DNA from: Sabellastarte sp. h YS-2021
Lineage: Eukaryota; Annelida; Polychaeta; Sabellida; Sabellidae
Assembly: GCA_964017235.1 (NCBI GenBank)
Contig: OZ024927.1
Coordinates: 51,279,293-51,343,292, forward strand
Length of the DNA stretch: 64,000 nucleotides
Direction: 5' to 3'
The translations under genes and the position numbers were made by a program. Below are positions 12,401 through 22,599 of this stretch, piece by piece. Positions within the stretch are counted from its first letter, which is position 1, and each line of letters starts with the position of its first letter. The notes under the pieces are model-generated. The model was not told the origin of the DNA. It saw only the letters and a list, made by a program, of their open reading frames with translations, and made no database searches.

Positions 12401-12574
12401 ATGCTTTGTGGCAATGAAAGAGACATGTACCAAGACCACGAGGGAAGATGTGACAGGCCATACCTGTATGACTTGGAGTTTTGCCCTTGCGAACCATGCA
12501 AAAGGTTCCAGTCACAGTACAGGAAGATGTGGAAGGCACCAAAATTTGATCTGATCTCCAAAAATCCTCTTTGA
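12401..12574 (+). CDS. Possible terminal exon of an unknown protein
   Basis: A 57-residue frame (ATG at 12401, TGA at 12572-12574) whose composition looks coding: rich in Asp, Glu, Lys, Arg, Tyr and Cys, with no low complexity and a cysteine cluster (EFCPCEPCKRF) followed by QSQYRKMWKAPKFD. Local GC is clearly higher than in the surrounding DNA. The frame is open only a few codons upstream of the ATG (TGA at about 12377). A pyrimidine-rich stretch (TATTTTTTCC) followed by AG dinucleotides lies just upstream, as a splice acceptor would require, so this could be the last exon of a gene whose other exons I cannot place. I recognise no family. A chance frame or decayed element fragment remains possible, and the antisense strand is also open across this interval. 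Confidence 0.25.
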   Translation: MLCGNERDMYQDHEGRCDRPYLYDLEFCPCEPCKRFQSQYRKMWKAPKFDLISKNPL

Positions 12575-15249
12575 GCCTGCCTTTTAGCACCAAACCAATT
12601 TGATTGTACAAAATATGCTTATATATTCGGGTAAGTTCTTTTTACAATGAACAAAATGGTAAAAAATTACCTGATCTACCAATAAGGAAGCTGTTGTCGT
12701 TTAAACTGGACCCCCATGGTGTATGATGAAAATACTTCCCCAATACAAAAATAGTTGGGAGTATTTTACAAAATAAATTTGATTCATAGCAGTTCTTTTC
12801 ATATCATCGTAGATGTGTTTAAGCAAGGTTTGCCATGTGAGTTCCAACTGTATTAATTGCCTCAGTTTGTATAATATCATCCTCAATTGCACAGCTAGGC
12901 CTTTAATGTGGCAGAAACCAAGTATTTTAATTATTGCCTTTCGAAGTTTCCACCACTTTTTACAGTGTAATTTTTGTCATGACAGACTTCAAAGACATTC
13001 ATTTATCTATTTTAGAAAATACAACTGACTTTGGCATAAGCATTTTATTTAAAAGGGTACTAATTAAAAAAAAAAATTCACATGAATTTTTTTACATATT
13101 ACTTCCAACAGATGTCTCAATTTACTTGAAAGAAAGAAATTATCAGAATGGGTCCTTAAACAGATAAACATTTTCAAATTAAAGAAGCCATTATTGGCTG
13201 TAACGTTTTGCATTGCTGTGGGAAACTTCTGCATAATTTATTATGAAAGAAATTGGTTTTAAAATTCTGTTGTTTGTCATCTGTAAAGTGCTGTGAGCAA
13301 ACAATACTTTTGGTCAAAAAAGTTTCTGTTCCTGTCATGCTAGGAGTTTTCTGCAAAAACTTTGGCCATTCTAACTTTTCAAATATATTTTGTCTTTGTA
13401 AGACAGTAATATTCCTGGCAACCACTAACTGGAATGTAGCCCACATTTTCATACTCGAATTACAATGGCTGCTTTCCCATGTTAGCCACAAGTGAGCAAA
13501 TGTTTGACCATTTTGACAATGATCAACAACAAATAATACCATTTTTCAAGTAAAATTTCAAAAAAAAAAAAAGTAAAACATTATAATAAAGAAAGTAGTA
13601 GCAGATCAGTAATTCACTTGAAAAAATTGGCAAAGTAAAATAATGTATTCGGCCAAAATATAGAAATTGGTTATAATATAAATCAGCGATAAAGTTAAAA
13701 GTACCCAATTCTCATTGATTCTGTCATGAAACTACTAATTTCTGTATCACCAAACTTTTCCTAATTATGACATCCCTTCATATACAGGATATTTTCTCGT
13801 CTTAGAGGACAAAATGAATCAATTAATAAGGTGCTGAATAGAAATAACTACACCAATACACAAATTCAGAAAGTGATCAGCACACAAGATTAGAAGAAAT
13901 TCCCCAATACCTTTCTCATATTACAAGCATCAGCTGACCTAGTGCAGACATTGTAGGATAAATACTGAGCTGCTTCCAGTGATTTATGTTATGTGACTTT
14001 TACAGAGACAATCTGGTTATAGGGAACATTATTGCTCTGTTGGGGCTGTACTGCTTCAGTCTCCATCAGATCAATGAACAACTTTATGGAGATTAACCAC
14101 TTCAAGTACTAAAGGCCTGCTGTAGAAGTAACCTCCTGCCATGCATACCACAGACTAGGGAGATATAAGAGGTAATATGTCACAAGGAACCAAGAAAATC
14201 CTTCAGTGGTGGGGATTTGTAATCTTTGATGGAAATACTCTACATGAAATCTGCATCAAATGCATGTCAAATAAATGTCCCATAATATAATTCCTGCAAC
14301 ACTATGTCTTAGCGCTTAGAGACATACTAAGTGATAAGCGCTATATAAAAATCATGTGTTATGTTATGTCATTTAACATTCAAACCTAACAATCTTCATG
14401 AAAAAAGTAGTCGCAGAAGTTATATTTGTCAAAAATACTTTTCAGAAACAAACCATAAACTAATTGAAGTTGTGTTTGCTGACCTCAATGACACTATCAT
14501 CAATTTATTGTTAATAAATTTGAGATTTCCCCCCTATTTTTAAAATAAAATAAAGTTCAAAGTTTGTAAATATCTTCAAAAGTCTTCACTCTTCTAGAGC
14601 TCTTCAAAAACACGTCTGCACACCCCACGCACCAAGTAAGATGCGCCACCTAGAGAATGAACACCGCATGACCGGTCCTGCCGGTGATATAACATGGCAG
14701 CTTTTTCTGTCATTTGGCAGGGCTGGTTGTGCCAACCGGTAAAGCAATTGTCCAGTGGGTAGGATGTATTAATGCAATAAAAATTAAATCAAAGCAGATA
14801 TTGAATACTGGTCTTTAAGTGGTACCCTTAAAGTTGCTATAATAAATTGTCATCACTTAAAAGGTCAACCTAACACATATCCTTCCGAGGCTTACACACT
14901 TCACCTACAAAGTATGAGTGAAATTTATCAAGCAGTTTTAAAATAATGGTTCCTGACAGAAAACATGACACAAAGACGCAAACAGGCATAGGCTGTATTT
15001 AATCATCTCCGGCTCAGTCGGTATGATATACTCTAAATTCTGTGAGAAGTACAATCTTTCTATTCATGGACCTCACCATGTGCAATAATAACTAGACAAA
15101 AGTTTTTGTACACAAAAACAAAGCATCCCTACAGCTTTTAAGCTTTATATAAAATGCTAAAGGACAAATGTGAAGAGGTAAATGTTATTAGTGAAGAGAA
15201 ATGTTCGTGAAAAGGACCATGTTAGGATCACAAGAGTGACCTTAAAACG
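12575..15249. other. AT-rich region, few weak signals
   Basis: No supported gene. The word AAGCGCTATATAAAAATCA at about 14336-14353 resembles 3' tails of invertebrate SINEs, but no head is evident. A 122-codon minus-strand frame at 13174-13542 contains IVCSQHF, recalling the end of a THAP zinc finger, but the preceding Cys-x-Cys and Trp spacing is not convincing. Confidence 0.4.
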
Positions 15250-16603
15250 AAAAAAACACTCAGTGCCTATGAACGGGTTCTGTATCAGCTGACTGTGTGT
15301 TTTCAGCTGCAAAGAAGAAGCACTTTAAAGTTTGGCTATGCTTGTTTGACCTTGAAGGAGAGGCCCAAGGTCAAATCTGACCACATCAAAAGATTTCAAG
15401 CCCATCATTTCCTATATGTAGGTATACCATCCCAAACCTCCAGGACCAATAATAAATGAGTTATAAGCACTTTAAAGTTCCTATCCTCATTGGACCTTGA
15501 AGGAGAGGCCTAAGATCAAATCTGACCACACCAGAAGATTCCCAGCACATGATTTCCTACATGTTGGTTTACCATCCTAAACCTGTAGGACCAATAATAA
15601 GTGAGTTATAAGCACTTTTAAGTTTGGCTATGCTCATTTGACCTTGAAGGAGAGGGCCAAGGTCAAATTCGACCACAGCAAAAGATTACCAGCCCTTAAT
15701 TTCTACATGTTGGTTTACCATCCCAAACCTCTAGGACCAATCATAAGCGAGTTATAAGCACTTTAAAGTTTCGTTATGCTCATTTGACCTTGAAGGAGAG
15801 GCCCAAAGGTCAAATCTGACCACACCAGAAGATTCCCAGCACATGATTTCCTACAGGTTGGTTTACCATCCCAAAGCTCTAGGACCAATAATAAGCCACT
15901 TATAAGGACTTTTATGTTTGGCTATCCTTGTTTCACCTTGAAGAAGAGGCCCAAGGTCAAATCTGACAACACCAAAAGATTCCCAGCCCATGATTTTCTA
16001 TATGTTAGTATACCATCACAAACCTCTAGGACCAATAATAAGCCAGTTATAAGCACTTTTATGTTTGCCTATACTCGTTTGACCTTGAAGAGGAAGCCCA
16101 AGGTCAAATCTGACCACACCAAGAGATTCCCTGTCCATGGTTTCCTATATGTTGGTTTACCATCCCAAAGCTCTAGGACCAATAATAAGCGAGTTATAAG
16201 CACATTTATGTTTGGCTATCTTCGTTTGACCTTAAACGAGGGGCCCAAGGTCAAATCTGACCACACCAGATGATTCCCAGCACATGATTTCCTATATGCT
16301 GGTATACCATTCCAAACCTCTAGGACCAATAATAAGCGAGTTATAAGCACTTAAAACTTTGCCTATCCTCTTTTGATCTTTAACGAGGGGCCCCAGGTCA
16401 AATCTGACCACACCAGAAGATTTCCAGCACATGATTTCCTATATGTTGGTACACCATCCCAAACCTCTAGGACCAATAATAAGCGAGTTCTAGGCTTAAT
16501 CGTAGTAAATTTTTTATGAACTTATAATCAATCGCCCGTCAATCGCTCAATTATGGCCCGATTGATCCCAATATCGACTGGCGCCTAGATTCCTCTGTCA
16601 GGA
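15250..16603 (+). mobile_element. Decayed Helentron-like element, family G 5' part, truncated
   Basis: GTGCCTATGAACGGGTTC at 15263-15280 is a decayed form of the family G 5' hairpin (intact at 34769-34786), and TATCAGCTGAC follows at 15283-15293 in place of the subterminal motif TGTCAGCTGAC. A 147-bp array follows directly. After the array, 16498-16603 matches the module at 21845-21962 (TTATGAACTTATAATCAATC and GGCGCCTAGATTC). The element stops at 16603, where a LINE fragment begins. The remaining 3' end is not found right after the LINE. Confidence 0.55.
15318..16497. repeat. 147-bp tandem array (8 monomers)
   Basis: Same monomer family as 4818-6178, with periods 145-148 because of small indels. 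The subfamily is distinguished by GGAGAGGCCC in place of GGAGGGGCCC. Confidence 0.9.
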
Positions 16604-17424
16604 ATGTGCCTGATTGGCTCCTTAAGATACAGAGATTCAACAAGCAACACATACAATGCATTCAAATGTTTAAAGTTACGGGATATAATAAAATTCAAAA
16701 CATGTACTCATATTTTCAAAGCTGATAGGAATTTGATACCACCTAAACTAATGGAACGATATAGATATGTCAAGCATGTTCATAACTATAATACAAGGAA
16801 CTGTGGAAACATTTATCAAAATATCCCCAAAACTTTCCAGAAAAGTAGATGTCCTAGTATTATAGGGGTTAAACTGTACAATCAAATTCCATCACATGTA
16901 AGATTGTTGCAATCTATAATAAGCTTCAAAAAGAGATTAAAAGAAGAATTCCTCACTAAATATAAAAAACCATTGCCTATCCAACAAATTATGGTATGAC
17001 AAATGGAAGTTATGGATCTGTGTACTAAATCTGTGTGTATCTTAATCTATATTTTTACCATTAAGTACTTTGTCAAGTATGTTAAAATTTAATTAACAGA
17101 CAAACAGTTCAAATTAGCATATTCATTGCTAAATAGCTTCTTTGTGTCATGAATCGAAATCTATTTTATCTGCTGTATTTCTTTCTTGACTTTCTGTTGT
17201 CAGTTATGTCCAAGTTAAGTAATATTTACTAATAAGTTCATTTGAACTTCAGGCATTTCTGTTTAGTATTTATTGTATGTTCTTAACTTTATGTTGTCAG
17301 TTCTCTCCAAATTTAGGGATGTCTAGTTATAAGTTCATTTGAACTTCTGACATTTACTTTCAGCATTTATTTTAAATTGTTGTATTATTACATTGTAATG
17401 CTGAATAAAGATCTATCTATCTAT
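16604..17424 (+). pseudogene. LINE (Jockey/CR1-like clade) 3' fragment
   Basis: The frame ending with TGA at 16997-16999 encodes the conserved tail after the reverse transcriptase of Jockey/CR1/L2-type LINEs: LRDIIKFKTCTHIFKADRN, HNYNTRN, then GVKLYNQIPSHV and SFKKRLKEEFL. Such proteins carry out target-primed reverse transcription; RT and endonuclease domains are absent because the copy is 5'-truncated. A 3' UTR of about 400 bp follows, with AATAAA at about 17403 and a terminal (ATCT)n tail, the simple-repeat 3' end expected of a LINE. The 5' junction falls inside the Helentron-like module at 16603. The tail frame is intact over about 130 codons, suggesting a fairly recent insertion. Clade assignment is uncertain. 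Confidence 0.8.
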
Positions 17425-18839
17425 GTATTCCTCCATAATAGTAAAACACCCGAGACCATGTTTATACATAGTTCTGCACAATGTGTGTGGTTTTATTGCT
17501 GTTTACCTTTATAAAAGGATCTTAGAGTTCAAGAGGAGATCATTCCCATAAACTGATACATTTGTTGTGTTTTTAACATCTGTATTTTACAACTATCTTA
17601 GTCTTTCCCAAAGTCTCTATTTATAACTATATACCTCGAAACAGGACCCAAGTCCAGCTTATGGTTTCCCTTAGGTTGGTTTCATATTGCAAACCTTAGG
17701 ACCAATAATACGTGAGTTATAACCACTTTAAAATTTGTCATTACAGGTTAGGATGTTTGGTCAAGGTTACTGTAAATATAAACCACCAGCAATTAACCTT
17801 ACTTATTTCAAAAACAGTTCTACAGCTTTAAAAATGAAACAATTATAATATTGTAGGTCATTGTTTTCCTTAACAAAAATATGTGTCCAGTGTATAAAAA
17901 AACAAATTATCTGAAAGCTATGTTATATGTAGATAATGTCAGTAGCACACGATATTATTTCTACAATGTTCTGTGACATACTACAGGAAATAAAATGAGT
18001 ATGATGCAATGTATATTATTATAGGGACTTGTTAAATATGATGCCCATCTTGGGCACATCGATCACCAATATTCCATCAGACAATGCCACAAAGTGATGT
18101 GATATTAAAAAGGTGATTTCAACAGAAACATTCTGTGCACCTGAACAAGGCTACATGATTGTTTTCATCCTTATACAACAGTGTCTTTTCTCCAAATTCT
18201 CATTGAGTGAGTTGGCCTTGCTTAAGGCTCAAATTTGTACCATATGTTTTCATACTTGTACACAGATATTTGGTATTCATAAAGCACTCATGCATGTTTT
18301 GAGATATAAACTGAGCAGACATATCATGTGTAAAATCCAGTACATGTTAATTGTAAGAGTACATTATGCAAAATGACCATGTTTTCTGTATCTTTTCTCT
18401 TAATTACTAGGGTACTTGAGCCTTAAGCAAGGCTCTGAGTGAGTGTAAAGAAAAGGTTGAATCTACTATTAAGGTGGCATGGATCTGTATACTTTTTGAA
18501 TATATGCAGTACATCAGACATTTACAACTGTAACAACTTACTATCCTAATATATATCATTAGAACATAATTCAGTGGTAATTCACTTCAAAATATGGTGA
18601 ACTGAGTGAAGTTTCTGTTTGTTGGATTAATGAAGGGGAAAGATTATAAATTCCTTTTTACAAATATAAAAGAAAGAGAACAAAGTAATATATAGAGTTG
18701 TTGTACTCTACAGGAAAAAATATATGTAACTTTAGTCAAAAGCAAGAGGTTGCAAAGTAAATACACTTGTCACAGATATGAAGGCCAACTGCAAAACATT
18801 TCAAAATCACAAATGAAAAAAAAATTGCAAACCATGAAC
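17425..18839. other. AT-rich DNA with a single relic 147-bp monomer
   Basis: Positions 17640-17745 hold one decayed monomer of the 147-bp family (GGTTGGTTTCATATTGCAAA, then GGACCAATAATACGTGAGTT). The rest has no recognised feature. Confidence 0.55.
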
Positions 18840-21800
18840 TCCTATAGGTTGGTTTAATATCCAAAACTTGTAGGACCAATAATAAGCGACTCATAAGCAA
18901 GTTATAAGCACTTTTAAGTTTGCCTATCCTCATTTGACCTTCAAGAAGGGTCCCAAGGTCAAATACGACCACACTAAAATATTACCAGCCCATGATTTCC
19001 TGCATGTTGCTTTACCGTCCCATACCTCTAGGACCAATAATAAGCGAGTTATAAGCACTTCTAAGTTTGCCTATCCTCATTTGACCTTGAAGGAGAGGCC
19101 CAAGGTCAAATACGACCACACTAAAATATTACCAGCCCATGATTTCCTGCATGTTGCTTTACCGTCCCATACCTCTAGGACCAATAATAAGCGAGTTATA
19201 AGCACTTTTAACTTTGACTACCCTCGCTTGACCTTGAAGGGGGCCCCAAGGTCAAATCCAACCACAGCATAAGATTCCCTGCCCATGATTTCCTATATGT
19301 TGGTATACCATCCCAAACCTCTAGGACCAATAATAAGCGAGTTATAAGCATTTTTATGTTTGGCTATCCTCATTTGACCTTGAAGGAGAGGGCCAAGGTC
19401 AAATCCGACCACACCAGAAGGTTCCCAGCCCATGATTTCCTATAGGTTGGTATACCATCACAAACCTGTAGGACCAATAATAAGCGAGTTATAAGCACTT
19501 TTAAGTTTGGCTATGCTCGTTTGACCTTGAAGGAGGGGCCCAAGGTCAAATCAGACCACACCAGAAGATTCCTGGCACATGATTTCCTACATGTCAGTTT
19601 ACCATCCCAAAGCTCTAGGACCAATAATAAGCGAGTTATAAGCATTTTTATGTTTGGCTATCCTCTTTTGACCTTGAAGGAGAGGCCCAAGGTTAAATCC
19701 GACCACACCAAAAGATTCCCAGGCCATGATTTGCTACATGTTGGTATACCATCCCAAACCGCTAGGACTAATAATAAGCAAGTTATAAGCACTTTTCAGT
19801 TTGGCTATCCTCGTTTGACCTTGAAGGAGAGGCCCAAGGTCAAATCTAACCACACCAAAAGATTACCAGCCCATGATTTCCTATATGTTGGTATGCCATC
19901 CAAAACCTCTAGGACCAATAATAAGCGAGTTATAGGCACTTTAAACTTTGCCTATCCTCGTTTGACCTTGAAGGAGAGGCCCAAGGTCAAATCTGACCAC
20001 ACCAGAAGATTCCCTGCACATGATTTCCTATATGTTGGTATACCATCCCAAACCTCTAGGACCAATAATAAGCGAGTTATAAGCACTTTTAAGTTTGCCT
20101 ATCCTCATTTGACCTTGAAGGAGGGGCCCAAGGTCAAATTCGACCACACCAGATGGTTCCCAGCCCATGATTTTCTATATGTTGGTATACCATCCCAAAC
20201 CTCTAGGACCAATAATAAGCGAGTTATAAGCACTTTTAAGTTTGGCTATGCTCGTTGTACCTTGAAGGAGGGGCCAAAGGTCAAATCCGACCACACCAGA
20301 AGATTCCTAGCCCATGATTTCCTACATGTCAGTTTACCATCCCAAAGCTCTAGGACCAATAAAAAGCGAGTTATAAGCATTTTTATGTTTGGCTATCCTC
20401 GTTTGACCTTGAAGGAGAGGCCCAAGATTAAATCCGACCACACCAAAAGATTCCCAGGCCATGACTTCCTATATGTTGGTATACCGTCCCAAACCTCTAG
20501 GACTAATAATAAGCAAGTTATAAGCACTTTTCAGTTTGGCTATCCTCGTTTGACCTTGAAGGAGAGGCCCAAGGTCAAATCTAACCATACCAAAAGATTC
20601 CCAGGCCATGATTTCCTATATGTTGGTATACCATCCAAAACCTCTAGGACCAATAATAAGCGAGTTATAAACATTTTTATGTTTGGCTATCCTCGTTTGA
20701 CCTTGAAGGAGAGGCCCAAGGTCAAATCTGACCACACCAGAAGATTCCCTGCACATGATTTCCTATATGTTGGTATACCATCCCAAACCTCTAGGACTAA
20801 TAATAAGCGAGTTATAAGCACTTTTCAGTTTGGCTATCCTCGTTTGACCTTGAAGGAGAGGCCCAAGGTCAAATCTAACCACACCAAAAGATTCCCAGCC
20901 CATGATTTCCTATATGTTGGTTTACCATCCAAAACCTCTAGGACCAATAATAAGCGAGTTATAAACATTTTTATGTTTGGCTATCCTCGTTTGACCTTGA
21001 AGGAGAGGCCCAAGGTCAAATCTGACCACACCAGAAGATTCCCAGCACATGATTTCCTATATGTTGGTATACCATCCCAAACCTCTAGGACCAATAATAA
21101 GCGAGTTATAAGCACTTTTCAGTTTGGCTATCCTCGTTTGACCTTGAAGAGGGGGCCCAAGGTCAAATGCGACCACACCAGAAGATTCCCAGCACATGAT
21201 TTCCTATATGTTGGTATACCATTACAAACCTCTAGGACCAATAATAAGCGAGTTATAAGCACTTTTAAGTTTGGCTATGCTCTTTTGACCTTGAACGAGG
21301 GGCCCAAGGTCAAATCCGACCACACCAGAAGATTCCCAGCCCATGATTTCCTATATGTTGGTATACCATCCCAAACCTCTAGGACCAATAATAAGCGAGT
21401 TATAAGCACTTTTAAGTTTGGCTATGCTCGTTTGACCTTGAAGGGGGGGCCCAAGGTCAAATGCGACCACACCAGAAGATTCCCAGCACATGATTTCCTA
21501 TATGTTGGTATACCATCCCAAACCTCTAGGACTAATAATAAGCGAGTTATAAGCACTTTCCAGTTTGGCTATCCCCGTTTGACCTTGAAGGAGACGTCCA
21601 AGGTCAAATCTGACCACACCAAAAGATTCCCAGCCCATGGTTTCCTATATGTTGGTATACCATCCCAAACCTCTAGGACCAATAATAAGCGAGTTATAAG
21701 CACTTTAAACTTTGCCTATCCTCGCTTGACCTTGAACGAGGGGCCCAAGGTCAAATCTGACCACACCAGAAGATTCCCAGCACATGATTTCCTATATGTT

Positions 21801-21855
21801 GGTATACCATCCCAAACCTCTACGACCAATAATAAGCGAGTTCAAGGCTTAATCT
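18840..21855. repeat. 147-bp tandem array with long open frame (about 20 monomers)
   Basis: Highly regular monomers of 147 bp (49 codons). Because the period is a multiple of three and this subfamily reads CTATATGTTGG where others have CTATAGGTTGG (TAG stop), the plus strand is open for 783 codons from 19521 to 21872. The repeated peptide includes KVKSDHTRRFPAHDFLYVG and PSQTSRTNNKRVIS. Monomers differ by many amino-acid-changing substitutions. I see no signal peptide, no start context and no homologous protein. The frame is best explained as a by-product of period and subfamily, although translation cannot be excluded from sequence alone. Confidence 0.9.
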
Positions 21856-22249
21856 TAGCAAAATTTTTATGAACTTATAATCAATCACCCGTCAATCGGT
21901 CAATTATGGCCCGATTGATCCCAATATCGACTGGCGCCTAGATTCTTCCCCCAGGAATGTGCATACCAAATTTGGTTGACCCACACCCAGTACTTTCTGA
22001 GGAAATCTAGTGAAAAGGAAGTAAATTTTTTTTTGAATTTTTGATGTGACCTTGATAAAGGTCAAAGGTCAAATTTATGCCTGTCAAAAAATTTCCCCAC
22101 GCCTATAGAAGAACACTGCCACGTATCATTTGGATAGGCCTAATAACAAGGGAGATATTCAAGGGAGACGATAATGCGGCGGCGGCGGCTGACTGAAAAC
22201 CAGGGGTGAAACCAATAAGCGTCCCCTTTTCAAGGGACGCTTAATTATT
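21856..22249 (+). mobile_element. Helentron-like 3' end with family B hairpin
   Basis: The module after the array includes GTGACCTTGATAAAGGTCAA at 22047-22066, a GCGGCGGCGGCGGCTGACTG stretch, and a terminal hairpin with arms AAGCGTCCC (22217-22225) and GGGACGCTT (22234-22242), followed by AATTATT. This is the family B terminus also seen at 52924-52951, here attached to a 147-bp array. No matching 5' end lies upstream, so the element is incomplete or its 5' end belongs to another family. A further inverted pair (TCAATCGG, CCGATTGA) lies at about 21892-21918. Confidence 0.65.
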
Positions 22250-22599
22250 AATGACCCTGGGTTAGAAATTGAAGCAAATGATAGTTGTAAAATGAAGAGT
22301 AAATTTTGTTATTCAGTCTGGATATTACAGTATATATCTGTTAATAATGTAGCTTAATCTTAATAAAACTTAAAGAAGTACAATGACTTGGGTTTTTGAC
22401 AATAGCTATACCCAAAAAAATTAAGTGTAGGCAGTAAAATGACTTGCAATATTCATTTTGTCCGGCATGTTTGTTAACTGTGACAAAACTGACAACTACA
22501 GAAAGTAAGTAAAACTAGACCTAGCGCATCGGAGAACCGATGCAAATTGTATCCACCAGAAGAAAACTCACCAAAGCCATTCTAACATTCTGACCATAT

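Noticed and set aside
13174-13542. 122-codon minus-strand frame with IVCSQHF, recalling a THAP zinc finger
   Set aside because: The N-terminal Cys pair and conserved Trp/Pro spacing of THAP are not convincing, and no continuation or exon boundary supports it.
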